NCBI RefSeq assembly: GCF_024763615.1 | Contig: NC_077223.1 | Location: 18,910,001 to 18,974,000, forward strand | Origin: Phlebotomus papatasi | Taxonomy: Eukaryota; Arthropoda; Insecta; Diptera; Psychodidae | Direction of reading: 5' to 3' | Length of the DNA: 64,000 nucleotides | Part shown: positions 48,701 through 60,210 of the stretch, one piece after another | Position numbering within the stretch: position 1 is the stretch's first letter | How the letters are laid out: each line of letters begins with the position of its first letter | Position numbers and translations under genes: made by a program | Notes under the pieces: model-generated | What the model was told of the DNA's origin: nothing | Databases searched by the model: none | What the model saw: only the letters and a program-made list of their open reading frames with translations

Positions 48701-51700
48701 TTATTAGGAAAAAACTTGCCAATAGTCTTCAGTGCCTCTATGCAAAAACATGGAAAAATGAAATGTCGAGAAGCCCCTGATTTAACCACACGAAAATACA
48801 GAGTATCAATTTAAAGACGTTTTTAAATTCTTGTACAATTCGGAATATTTTGTTTAATTTCATAAAAAAATAAGAAAAAATGTATTTATATACTTGTCTA
48901 TTATCGGCGGTATTGTACTCGTGCATTTATTGGTGTACAAAGTTTACAAATGTTTGCTTTAACTTAATACATTTTATTACACGTGACAAAGTTTCCTCGT
49001 CTGATCGTTTTGCACCGCATACGTGGGCCAGTATGCGTGCAATTTTTATTTTAAAGCGAAAAATCAATGTGCACATTCGAGTTATGTATTTTGTCAACTT
49101 TGTAAGGCAACTTCAAAGCCTTTCTCAATAATACTAAACTTTATACAAATGAGTAAACTATTTTGCAAAAAATACATAAAAAACCTATTTGAAGAGAAAA
49201 ATTATCTACAAGGTTGTTATCTTTAGTTTTTACTGAAAAATACGTTCCAGCGGCAAGGAAAGAAAACCGTTGCAGTAAATACAACACTTCCACAGATCAA
49301 AAATCAGGTAAATATTTGTTTAATTTTATTGCACAAACTATTTCCCCAGTAATTGGATAGAAAACAGCTTCTGTTTTGAGTTTGAGTTCTATAGATTGGC
49401 TGAAAAGTTCATGTAAAAACCACGAAAAAAGCTTTAAATAACCCGATTTTTTCTACTAAACAATCTTCTATAAATTCAACGCATTTGATCTAATTAAAGG
49501 GTTAAACTGTTGTGATCAGAGAGGAATTTCTGTACGTTTCTGAACAAATAAAAGTCTCTGTAACTCAAATCTAGAGAATACAGGCTATGCAAGGAGTTCG
49601 AAATTCGAATCCTTGAATTTCGACAATTGGCGAAACGCCATTATGTGAGCAAGTGTTTGCTCGTGGTAACAATAATATGTTTAAGCTGAAATACAGCTGT
49701 TTTTTCATGAATTTTTGGGCTCAATTGATCCAAAAGTTAACAAAAATTTTCAAAATTAAATGTTTTATCTTGTACAAAATAATCAATGAACAACATCCTG
49801 GAAAATAAATTCAAAACAATTTAAACCGATATTTCAAGTTTTGTTTACTATTGGAACCGGACATTCAGCTTTAAATCAGTAAAATAAATCATCAATTGTA
49901 TTAATTTAGGATAATGGCAATAGGTCTAAGATTTATCTAAATTTATAACACAATACATTAAATCGGTTTTAATCCGGACATCCGGAAACATCAAAAATTC
50001 CGAAAGCCAAAATCCCGAATATTCAAAATCCTAAAAGGGATGACATATGCAGAATAATGTGTAGAATCATTTCCCAAGATACAGAAAATTTTCCTTTGCC
50101 TCTAGTAATCCAGGGTGCAATCGTTGGAGTAGCTATGACACTTTTAAGAATTTGGGATTTTGGTTTTTAGGATTTTGGTCTTTTCGGGATTTTGGCGTTC
50201 GGGATTTTGACCGGGACCTGTTTTAATCTACTCTGAGAAAAATAGTTTGCAAAAAGATGTCAAAATTTGGTCGTCATTTCATGTAATTAACCAAAAAATT
50301 TAGTAACCCATTTTCCAACCAACTTTTTTGCAAAAGGAGATCAATTTTTTGCAAAAGGAGGTCAATTTTGTGGAAAAATGAGCACTTTCCAGCGGCTTCC
50401 AGTGTTAGTGTCGCTATATCACTCAGAATGTCAAATAGCAGACAAAATATTAATTCAGAATTATTTTGCAAAGTTGTGATAGATTTTGCGTGTTTCTCAA
50501 TAATTATAATAGTGGAAATTGGGAGGAAAAGCTCTTCCGGTAGAGATTTGTGCTGTGATTCGGAAAAAGACAGTGCCGACAGAAATTTAATGAAATTTGA
50601 ATAGTCAGTGTTTTGCAGGAAAGTTGCTCAAATTATTTATTTGAAAAATTAAATTTTGTGGTTCAGAGGGCCTGCTCAAGTCTCTGGGAGTGTTGTATGA
50701 TAAATATTTTGTAACCAAAAGACATGAATAGTGAAATGTTTAAAGATTTGTTCGCGAGGTTGCATCCCCAGTGCAAAAGTTTTTGACATGTCGGATGGTT
50801 CATTTATCAATAATCTGACGGCTAAAATTCTTGCAAATATTAGTCTTGGATTAAGTTAAAACTGGCAAAATTTTCCAATTAGATAATAATGGCCTGTGTG
50901 AAAAATTTATTGTGAAAAAAATTTGTATAGTCGTGGAGAAATTAAAACTGTTAAGTGTAATTGGCTTCTTCATTAATATTTCGGGTACGTCGATTTTGTG
51001 TCTATCAACAACACTAAATTTGCTCCATATGATGTCTCAGTGTAGATGGCACAGCTATAGCGTTCAGTTGGAGGCAAAAATTTACAAAAATTTGCATAAG
51101 GAGGGCAATAATTTGCAAAAATACACCCAAATGAAAATATTTACACCCAATAGCAAATTTTTCGATTAATTTACAACTGATCTTCAAAATCAATCAATTT
51201 TTGCATCCAAATGCAAATTTTTGCAAACTATTTTTTTTCAGACTACTTAAAGTAGTTCAAACGAGGTTCAGAACTTGCACCGGAAAATGTTTTTATTGAT
51301 TTTTTAACGTACGCGGCACGATTTTTCAACCGGTTTTTTTTTTATAAATAATCTTTTATGCAAAGTATGTGATGTCCATTTGTTTTAGATGCCTAATATG
51401 GGCAATTTTGGGCCTGATCACATTTGGATCAGCATAAACAATAACTTGTATTATTTACAAGATTTCTGGGTTGGTGCACATTTTGAATTTGGACTTCTAC
51501 TGCATAGTTCATCTCCGAAGCTTGCAAACTACCTAGAAACCCAAATTACCATATGCAAATAATTGATTTTGAAGGAGAGGCCCCTAATTCACTTACCAAA
51601 GAATTGACAGATCGAAATAAAACTTGGCATAGATTTTAATACTAAGAATGATACTAAATACAGTAGACTCTCGCTAATTCGGCTCTTTTAAGATTGGACT

Positions 51701-53030
51701 ACTTTTTTATTCGGGCAGCAGTTAAATTCGAAAAATGTTTGTTGACATTTTTTAAGTTTAATTATGATTCTCTAACGAACCAAATTTCCTTAAATTTGCC
51801 ATGGTTTGACGCCCGAATTCGCGATGCAATTCTTGGGTTTATCGGGTTTCGCGATGCAGAAATTGGGTTTCTCGGGTTTCGCGATGCAATTTTTGGGTTT
51901 CTCGGGTTTCGCGATGCAATTTTTGGGTTTCTCGGGTTTCGCGATACAATTCTTGGGTTTCTCGGGTTTTGCGATGCAATCCTTGGGTTTCTCGGGTTTC
52001 GCGATGCAGAAATTGGGTTTCTCGGGTTTCGCGATGCAGAAATTGGGTTTCTCGGGTTTCGCAATGCAATTTTTGGGTTTCTCGGGTTTCGCGATGCAAT
52101 TTTTGGGTTTCTCGGGTTTCGCGATGCAGAAATTGGGTTTCTCGGGTTTCGCGATGCAATTTTTGGGTTTCTCGGGTTTCGCGATACAATTCTTGGGTTT
52201 CTCGGGTTTCGCGATGCAGAAATTGGGTTTCTCGGGTTTCGGGATGCAGAAATTGGGTTTCTCGGGTTTCGCGATGCAGACATTGGGTTTCTCGGGTTTC
52301 GCGATGCATAAATTGGGTTTCTCGGGTTTCGCGATGCAATTTTTGGGTTTCTCGGGTTTCGCGATGCAATTTTTGGGTTTCTCGGGTTTCGCGAAGCGTT
52401 TCTCGGACAATTGACGAGGGTTTCTCAATATGAGTTACCCCTTGAAGAAACCCTTTGAGAGAATTTTATTTTAAACTTCATATTAATTTATTCTTCCAAA
52501 AACATCAATTTACTTTATCAAACTCCACCCCCTTCCGCTGAAAAAGGGGTTACTTCTTTCAAGAAGTTTTCAGACATTCCCCCAAAATCTCAATATTTTG
52601 AGACTAAATATTATGGAAGAAAACACAAATTTCCTCTCAAATAAATTCCTTTTCGACGATATATTGCTTTTTCCACGCCAGCAAAAACAACAAATTTTCT
52701 CTGCAATTTCAGTGGAAGGTATTAAAACACGGGGGGATACTTAAAATGCCGGAAAGAAATACAAATATTGCACTTTCCATTGCGTTCTCTCTGGGTAGAA
52801 AAGTAATTTTGAAAGACAAATGTCTGCCCTTGCCCAAGGAGGTCTCCCTAACCGTTTGAATGTTGAGAAGAAGAAGCAATTCTCCGCGTAATTAATCAGC
52901 AACATTGCTTGGTAAAATGTGCAAATGTGATACTCACCGAAGCATAAATTCCACCGCACATATCCATGCAGAGATAGAGGCATGTTGCGACGCCTTGGAT
53001 TTTAACCTTCCCCACATCTACAGTCGTTCT
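45751..53030 (-). CDS. bnl: Branchless-type fibroblast growth factor, last two coding exons
   Basis: Branchless is the secreted FGF ligand of the Breathless receptor and guides tracheal branching in flies. Exon 53030-52938 (93 bases) encodes RTTVDVGKVKIQGVATCLY followed by LCMDMCGGIYAS, the central beta-trefoil strands. Exon 46287-45751 starts RKFSDDCVFNESIEEHHYN, continues through YLAINRHGQPRR and HLVDPKRVDDLV (the end of the trefoil), and closes after 178 residues. The exons join in phase 0, so the sequence reads GGIYASRKFSDDCVFNES, as the FGF family demands. After the trefoil comes a strongly basic stretch (GGRKKKGKGKKSNQGAKGRF, KQKNKKQGRNKD), fit to bind heparan sulphate, then an acidic end (SDDTDERTFAFDDE). 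The N-terminal exon with signal peptide and first strands was not found to 64000 and probably lies beyond the right edge. Confidence 0.9.
46984..47063. repeat. Perfect 35-bp hairpin
   Basis: The arms 46984-47018 and 47029-47063 are exact reverse complements (TCACTAACAATTTTCTTCTT ... and its partner) around a 10-base loop CAGTCCGTTT. The 80-base whole has the size of a microRNA precursor, but a stem with no mismatch is unusual for one. Confidence 0.9.
47670..48063. mobile_element. MITE with AAGTTTGTTGCCTCAT ends
   Basis: The left end ACGCGCCAGAAGTTTGTTGC and right end GCAACAAACTTTTGACACGT are inverted, with three mismatches in 25 bases. The 394-base unit holds a 91-codon frame with no recognisable motif. 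No second copy was seen in this window. Confidence 0.7.
49980..50216. repeat. Short relative of the 18.4-20.3 kb array
   Basis: A TTCCGAAAGCCAAAATCCCG side and a TTTTCGGGATTTTGGCGTTC side oppose each other around a core (TTTCCTTTGCCTCTAGTAAT, GTAGCTATGACACTTTTA) that matches 18600-18680 (TTTCCCTTTGTCTCTAATAA, GAAGCTATGACACTAGAA). This looks like the founding foldback unit before the array grew. Confidence 0.7.
51661..52394. repeat. 30-bp minisatellite (19 units) grown inside a family A MITE fragment
   Basis: 51661-51820 is the left part of a family A element (CAGTAGACTCTCGCTAATTC, TA before it), reading in to GACGCCCGAATTC. From 51821 to 52390 nineteen 30-base units follow, consensus GCGATGCAATTTTTGGGTTT plus CTCGGGTTTC. 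Variation is concentrated in one place, where AATTTT alternates with AGAAAT or AATTCT. Because 30 is a multiple of three, five reading frames stay open on both strands. No right MITE end follows. Confidence 0.92.
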
Positions 53031-54013
53031 CTGGAGAATTGCTATGGTTGAAGAAAAAAAAAAGAAGTTAGATATATCAAGAAATTGGATCACATTTTTC
53101 ACATCAATGAAAATTCCTATCGAGATAAGATTGTGTGTGCAATTTTTTGGGCATTCCAAAACAACAACAACAACAATCATTCCCAATTGAAGAATTAATC
53201 GTCACTGGATGATTCTTCATTGCCGATATAGACAATCATCAATAATCAATTTTATGGCCTGTTGGGTATTAATCTGATTGATATCTTTGGTCTTTTCGGG
53301 GCGACAGATAATGAAAGTCAATTGATTTGATATAGTGCATATGCTGGAAACATTTAAACTCTGGGATGTCTCTCTGGGTTAGGAGATCAGACCCTCACCC
53401 AGTGGAAAATTCCCTTTCGACAGCTGATTGATGTCTCTAATTATTCCCGAAGGGAGTGTCATAAGCCTGGTGAGACAATTCCCAAAAATAGCATTTCTGT
53501 CTGTCATGGGCTTTTTTTTCTCTCTCTCAATTCTCCATTTTAGAAGGAAGGGGTTCAAAGGAAACTTTAAATGATTTGTCGAGGCTCTAATTTTAAAGCA
53601 TAAACTCATTTACAACACGTCTGATGGAACACATTCATATTCAAATTGCAAACTAAATGATACTCTGAAAGCGCTTTATGAACTGTCCAAGACTCAATCA
53701 TATAAAATCCGATATGACTCTAACGAGCATTTTAGAATGATTAACACCTTTCCTGAGGCAATTAAATGTTTCACAGCTTTATTGGGGGAAGAGTCTAGTT
53801 TACATGTGGGAGGAATTAGGTTTACAAAGTCTTTTTGAGTCCCAAAGGTAAATTTTGAGCTCTCTTTTTCATCCGAATTCATATAGCATATTTACCATTG
53901 ACTCACTGCTTCAATAATAAAGAAATAAAATGCATAGGGCACTGGCATAGCTTATGGCCCACAATAAGAGTACATTTGCATATTGCTCAAATGAAATGTT
54001 ATTTTCGCTAGGA

Positions 54014-54235
54014 GTAAAGGGAAGTGGGACACTTTTGAAATAGGAGTTTCTTCTTCCTTTTTTATGGAACTGAACCTTACCATGATATAATTTAATTTAA
54101 CAAATTAATTGTCAAGCTAAATCACATTATGATAAGGCTCACTTCCATTTACAAAGAGAAGAAAAGAGCTTTAATTCAGAGGAAAACCTAGTTCAAAGAT
54201 GCCCCATTTCCTCCTAACAAGGCTTCCTTTTGACA
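54014..54235. mobile_element. Hairpin element with GGAAGTGGGACAC ends, older copy
   Basis: GGGAAGTGGGACACTTTTGA on the left opposes TTCAAAGATGCCCCATTTCC on the right, with ATGATATAATTTAATTTAAC near the turn. The same plan is found, better preserved, in the next element. Confidence 0.65.
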
Positions 54236-54248
54236 CATTCAGGTGCTA

Positions 54249-54451
54249 TAGGGGGAAGTGGGGCACCTTTGAAATTGGGATTTTTCACCTATTTTTAAGT
54301 AAAATTGAGCCTTATAGTGATATAATTTAGCTGCACGAACATATTAAGAAGCTAAATTATATCACGATAAGGCTCAATTTTATTTAAAACTAGGTGAAAA
54401 ATCCTAATTTCAAAGGTGCCCCAGTTTCAAAGGTGCCCCACTTCCCCCTAT
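54249..54451. mobile_element. Hairpin element with GGGGGAAGTGGGGCACC ends, younger copy
   Basis: Arms of about 90 bases run from AGGGGGAAGTGGGGCACCTT through AAATTGAGCCTTATAGTGAT to a turn near 54335, and back through ATCACGATAAGGCTCAATTT to GGTGCCCCACTTCCCCCT. The right arm repeats TTTCAAAGGTGCCCC twice. TA lies at both edges. Confidence 0.8.
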
Positions 54452-54560
54452 CGTCGGCTCCGAAGAAGACTATTGTAAGTCTAAAATGTAAACTTTACAG
54501 GAGAGAGTTTTAAAGTTTGACAGCTAAAATTTATTTTTATTAATTTCACTGTAATTAATA

Positions 54561-55360
54561 TAGGGTAAATTAAGCTAATTCAAAACCTGCTCCAAATGGA
54601 AATTTTTCGCTAATCTAAATGGAAACATCATTGTTTTCATGATAAATATAGTACTAAATTATTATATTTATATATTTTCTATACCACAGTTTCATTATTT
54701 AGTTAATCTTGCTAAAAATAAGGCGAAAATCCATTCATATTCACAAATTTTAATTTGTTAGTTGCTCAGAAAAATTAAAAGTGTACCTTTTCACCATCGA
54801 ATTTTTCATCGATCGACCATGTTTTCGAACGAAAAACACAATGAGGTGACTGTTGTTTATTCGTTTTGTTTAAGATTTATGTCATATTTCTGGCTAATTT
54901 TAGTTAAATAAAGTGCTATTCTTTATTGTTAACGTTACGTGAAGTTTTCAAATGAAATAATTATCTATTTCGTGCACAAAAAGTGTTTTTCTGAAGTGTC
55001 TGCAAATGCTTCAATAGGAAACCCTGGAAATATGATTTTTTTTTTGGAGAGATTTTCTTATTGTTTTAGATGGGAAAGGAGAAAAGACCAGGAATAAGAA
55101 TAAATCCTGCACTCAGGAGCAACTCAACAAGGTTTTGGAAGCCTTTTGTTATGCAAGTGAAGAATTGTTCGGATTGCAGCCAAATGAAAAACTGGGTGTT
55201 AATTTTTCAATTATCAAATTATCACCTTTTGTTATGGTTTTAGTTACACTGTTTGTCTCCAATTAGAAAATTTCCCTTGTCTCCATTTGGATGAATTTGT
55301 TTCCAATAGAAGCATTTTGTACTTGTGCATTTTTCTTGTATTTAAGAAATTTTCAAAATA
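54561..55360 (-). mobile_element. Repeat family G, copy 2
   Basis: It is the reverse complement of 16000-16852 but without the 140-base insertion. The word GTTGTTTATTCG near 54852 is the empty insertion site. The TAGGGTAAATTAAGCTAATT end is shared. Confidence 0.7.
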
Positions 55361-55430
55361 ATAATAATAAGAACAAAAAAAGCCTACAAAAGCATTTTCG
55401 ATAATATTTTGTAAAACTTTTTAAATCGTA

Positions 55431-55960
55431 ATGGAACTCAAATGTGACAAATTAATGTCGCTATATTTTGCAGAAAATGCAGAAACAGCTATCGTTAGGG
55501 CTCTTCAAAACCTGAATGTAATTAAACTTTCCGTTTTTCGAAACATAACTTGGCACAGGGATACTAGTAGTATTTTAAAATGCTTTAATGGAGGTCTAAA
55601 AAATTTTTTCCTCGCTAGTCATCGTCCTTAAAATGAGGAAGCAAATTGAATGAAATCTGCGTCACATTTGCAGACAAACGATCTATGAGTCGCATAGATC
55701 GCAAATAACCATGTAATAAATATAAAAATCCCGAAAAGGACGAGATTTCATCGATCCTTAAAAAAAGTTATGCTCAAACGATGAAGGAGTAAATTTGTTT
55801 GCACTTCATGGTCAGTTCCAAAATGTCATTTTTTTCTGATAAGAAAAATTTTCAATTGAGCAATTGATGTGCAAACAAAATAATTGTGTCTATCTGAAGG
55901 AAAAATCATACGATAATTTACACGTTCGAATGGCCACCGGAAGTCAAGGACCACCTATTT
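55431..55960 (+). pseudogene. Decayed mariner/Tc1-type transposase
   Basis: A helix-turn-helix part reads MELKCDKLMSLYFAENAETA, then ALQNLNVIKLSVFRNITWHR and DTSSI, matching the common plan of two HTH motifs with VxRxIxRxRxTGS. After frame breaks, MRKQIE and NLRHICRQT follow. Further on, FFSDKKNF and, in another frame, FSIEQLMCKQNNCVYLKEKS match the catalytic FSDEKxFxIEQxxNxQNDRVY region. The Glu of the FSDE motif has changed to Lys. Several stops show it is inactive. The subfamily (probably of the DD37E or similar type) is uncertain. Confidence 0.65.
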
Positions 55961-56084
55961 GAAGGTCTCGACTTCCTTGAAGACAAATTATCGCTTTTTA
56001 AGTAGGTTTTTTGGGTAGAGGCGGTGCATTTTTATTACGATATATCACAGTGAAAATGTCTTTTTCTAAACATTCAGATCTTTG

Positions 56085-56180
56085 CACCGGGCGGGACTCG
56101 AACTCACAACTGTGAGAGTCGAGCCAGAGATCTCATCCGTCCAAGAACCAACGGTCTTGCCTATTGCGCCACTGAGATCC
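56085..56180 (-). mobile_element. tRNA-like SINE head
   Basis: On the minus strand GATCTCAGTGGCGCAATAGG (A box) is followed about 55 bases later by GTGAGTTCGAGTCCCGC (B box). The spacing is larger than in a tRNA, and the acceptor strands do not pair, so a SINE or pseudo-tRNA is more likely than an intron-bearing tRNA. Confidence 0.5.
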
Positions 56181-57169
56181 CCGAAAGACAGGTGATTCGA
56201 GATAAATTCAATATTTTTGATAATTATTCCATCTTTGTGTCATCCTTGATTTATGTGTTATGATGACTTATTGTATGACTGGTTACAACAAAAAGTAAAA
56301 ATACTGGCCGCAACACATACCACTGCCCTATTTATAAGAAAAAGTAGTTTATCAGTGTAAAGCACTACTTTATCTCTACCTCCAATTACTCTCAAGTTAG
56401 CTCAAGCTTCTCTTAATAGAAAAAAGGTTCTAACTATGATCTCTAAATTCTGTGAAAAATCTTCAAAACGGTAATTAAAATCCAAAGATAATACTGTAGA
56501 ATTTTTAAATTAAAAAATAAAATCGTCGAAATGAAAAATCCTTCAGCAGCGAAAATTTATATAATAATTTAAGGATATTTAAATTTCTCAAAGGTATAAC
56601 AAAATGTTCAAGCTTTGCTGAATACTTTTTTTTTTACTTTGTTATCCTCAAAATTGATTGTGCTTCAATTGCTTTGAGGAAGAAAGCTGTCAAGGGGTTA
56701 CATAGGTCACGAAGACTAGAGAAAGGCGCATACTTTCTGTATTTCTTTTCAGCACAAAAAAAAATCAAGATTTAAGGCAATTAAGTACAACATTTAAACT
56801 ATATTTAAAAAAAGACTTTTTTTGCGGTGGTCAAGATTACTCAAAGTAGGTCATCTGAAGTCCAAAGAATTAATAGTAATCATTGATCTGATTTCTCTCC
56901 CTACATGAATAAGACACAAAAATCTCCTGTGAAACGAGTATACAGAATAAATGAAAACTCATTTAAATCTAAACAATCTTGAATAGTCTAAATTGATAAA
57001 ATAAACTAACTAAAGTTTAATAGAAATGTTTAAGTCTCTTAGGAAAACTTAAAGAAAATTCACATTATTCGAAGGCATGAACGTACGAAGGTATAGTACT
57101 TTTCCCTATAGTACCTAAATTATACTGAGACATTCACAAATCGTTAGAGCCATTTTTTAAAGCCATGTA

Positions 57170-57482
57170 CAGTAGAACCCCGCTATAGGCCATCGCTCTA
57201 TAGTCCACAATTTATCGACCGCTGATTTCAAAACACTGATTTTAAGTTAGGTTATGTTTTTTAGTACGCGACATGCAATGTTGTCATAATTATTTTACTA
57301 TTTTTGGCAAATTTTCCATAATGAAGAGAGCGAGGACAAGTTCCACAATCGCAAAGAAAATGAAAGCCGTCGAGCAATTTCAATACTAAAAGTCGTTGAT
57401 AATTTTAAAAAATGACATGGACTATAGGGCGACCCAAGTGTCAAATTTGGAACCAAATATGGCCTATAGCGAGGCTCTACTG
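57170..57482 (+). mobile_element. Tigger-derived MITE family B, copy 3
   Basis: Ends CAGTAGAACCCCGCTATAGG and GGCCTATAGCGAGGCTCTAC are flanked by TA. The 22-codon transposase start is at 57321-57389 and reads MKRARTSSTIAKKMKAVEQF before the stop. Confidence 0.88.
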
Positions 57483-59349
57483 TATACATTATTTGACAAG
57501 AGGAAAGAAAAGAGATTTATTCCAGAGTCGAATTTTAAGGGTATCCCCTAAAACCTATGACCTATAGCTCTGACGAATGAACGAACAGCGTACCGTTATC
57601 ATAAATTTCGCGAAACTCTCTCTTGATTTAGTATAAAATAATCTTGTAACTATATTATAAAATATACAAGAGGTACAAGAACATTTTCTATTTTCGCACA
57701 TCCTAGAACAAATAAAAACGGTTTGAAAACCTATAATTTTGTTTGTTGAAGAACAATAAAAACAAGTTTTTTTTAATGAATTCGTTAAGTTGATTTTCTT
57801 GATATGTTTAACATTTTTTTTCAATTTTGGTCTTTCAAACCAATCTTAATTTTAGATCTACACGCGACTTCTAATAAATTTTATATCACATCAATTAAGC
57901 GGTAGATAATGAATTTATGTCATGGATAGATCATCAGCCATTTCCAGTACAGGTGATCAATTTCATCTATCCTTTTTATCCCCATTTTTCACTTTTCCAT
58001 GCAATTTGGAAGTATTTTTAGGCAAAAGGAAAATAAAACAATATTGATCCTAAAATTTATTTCATTATAAATTATAATTGATATGTTATCTAAATGTTTC
58101 CAGTTTTTTTTTGTGGATGGGATAAAGTTTATTGTAGTCTCTTCAAATGATGTCATTCCAAAACCATCTGTTTAAAACCCCAATTTGCCGATTAAAAGGT
58201 CAAAATTCTTATCAAGCATATATTCAATGGAAATTATTAACATTTGGCGATATTCCAACAACTGCAACTCCCAACAAAATTTAAGCTTTGACTAATATTA
58301 TCTCAACAAAGTTTATCTGGCCTAAAACTTTGCCCAGAAAAGGCTTTCTCGGCGGAATTCACCTCGTGATGTTCCATTGCGTCTAATTTGAATGAATTAA
58401 TCCGCAAGAAAAATGTTTTCATTAGCATTGCGCAATGCGGCTTTGCTGGAGGAAATTGCATCAAAAGAGACTGAATTGAAAATAAACATGGAGTGACAGC
58501 GGATGCGATTGTGAGGATTAAATTCAGCAAATTCCTCTATCGAATTTTAGCGCCAATTTCCAAGAATTTTCACGCCCGGCAGCATTTAAGTATTCCATCA
58601 AGGAGATTAACCGCAAAAAAATATGACGGTTTTTTGAGCGTAAAGAGGAGCGATAGTAAAAGTAAGAATGGTATTTTGTTAAGAAATTTTCATCATCTTT
58701 TTTTTCATTTACCGAATTTGTCGCAATAATTACGGAAGGCGGTAAGGAGTCATGAGATCTTTAGCTATTTTTGGTTGACAAAAGTACTTTTTTTAACGCG
58801 ACTTCATCTCGCATCTTCTAAACTGATAAATTCGTGATTGAGCACTTCTCAGAGATGCTAAAGCCCTCTCCCCATGTGTGAGTGCTTTGGCTTTAGAGAG
58901 GAAAATTTTTGCGTGAAAAGAGAGATGGTTATTGTTTGTTTTTCTTTCCAACCGCAAGTTGAGAGATTTATTTGAAAAGTCGCTCAACTCTTCATGGGAA
59001 GTCATCCACAGGGATGACCATTCCGAATGCAATAAGCACTGAATGTTGATTGTCTTAAATCAAACAAATTTTCTCCAATTCTCAGAATGTGTCAAAATAA
59101 TTTCAAATAGCTCTAAACAAATTAGGAAGTTTCATTTCATTTGATGCAATAAAATCATTGAACAAGAATTGCGTTTTTAAAGTGGATTAATTGAACCAAT
59201 AAAACTGGTTACCGAGACTGCTAAGACCGCTTGAAGACCATGTGCTGACTTCAATTTTATTTTATGTCCAAAAAATCTTCAATACAAGGGGTGATTCATT
59301 CGGAGAAACTCATGTCCCTCACTCGATAAATGTTTCGTGAAACCTGAGG

Positions 59350-60210
59350 TAGGGTAGAGTAAGCCCTTTTCGCCACCTTAAGGTTTTGTACCCTTGCAAT
59401 TCTTACAATTTTTGTCGAAATAAAATGAAATTTTCTGTACAGATGCTTTGAAGCATTGTCTCTCTATTAAACCAGGAGAGTTCTCGGGAAATTTTGGGTG
59501 TCTGGTTGAAAAAATTCATTTCCTGGAACAATGCATATTTCAGTACTTTTCGCCACTTTGTAAATACTTTTTCGCCACTTTGTAAGCACTTTTTCGCCAC
59601 TTGTTTTCAATTGATTTTTAAGAAACAGCAGCTTTCGAAAACCCCCAAAAGTACACGGCACAGTACTTTACTTATTTAACACGGATTCTAGACAATTATT
59701 AGAGTATTTCGAATGATTTTTTGCACGTTTTTTATTTGCAAAAAAAAACTACAGTGCCCGCTCTCTAATCCGGATCGGCGTAATGCGGATGAGTTATCGA
59801 CGGTTACATTTAAAATAATTTTGAGATGACATATGCAATGCATGTGTATTCAGCAATGAAAATGAATTATCCTGTGATGTTTTTGTTTAATAAATGAAGT
59901 ATAATAAGCATAGAATTCTCTAATTATGTTTTTTTAAGCTTCTCTAAAACTTTTATTCTATTTCTACAAAAAAAAATCTTGTATTATATTTTCGAGACGT
60001 TAAACAAATTCAAAAAATCCATCCGGATTACGAAGCGAACATCTGTCATTTTGTCTCTCAATCATCCGGATTACAAAGCGGGCACTGTACTGAAAATTGT
60101 GTCTGTTTCCCTAAATTCCGCGAGGTGCACCACTTGTCAAATGCTTGGAAAAAATGAGTGGCGAAAAGTACTTACACAGCCGGAAAAAGTAAGCCCTTTT
60201 CACCACATCC
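59350..60210. mobile_element. Element with AGTAAGCCCTTTTCGCCAC ends, split by a MITE
   Basis: AGTAAGCCCTTTTCGCCACC at about 59359 and AGTAAGCCCTTTTCACCACA at about 60187 are in the same orientation. Between them lie TACTTTTCGCCACTTTGTAA words and, later, the opposed GAGTGGCGAAAAGTACTTAC. A family C MITE occupies 59752-60087. The class is unclear; ends in direct orientation do not fit a simple MITE. Confidence 0.5.
59752..60087 (+). mobile_element. MITE family C, copy 2
   Basis: Begins CAGTGCCCGCTCTCTAATCC and ends TACAAAGCGGGCACTG, with TA on each side (59750-59751 and 60088-60089). About 92 percent like copy 1 by eye. Confidence 0.87.

Larger units (their letters stand above)
46288..52937 (-). 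other. bnl intron (6.65 kb) between the two visible exons
   Basis: On the minus strand it starts GTGAGT and ends TTTCTTTGCAG. It contains a perfect hairpin (46984-47063), a MITE (47670-48063), a short relative of the 18-20 kb array (49980-50216) and a minisatellite inside a MITE fragment (51661-52394). The rest is AT-rich without recognisable genes. Confidence 0.75.

Noticed and set aside
51821..52390. Regular repeats that might suggest a CRISPR array
   Set aside because: The units are contiguous with no unique spacers, and the genome is eukaryotic.
51694..52433. Five long overlapping open frames with periodic residues (for example FLGFRDA and RETRETQ repeats)
   Set aside because: They come from a 30-base tandem repeat with no stops in most frames. 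No start context or homology supports a protein.
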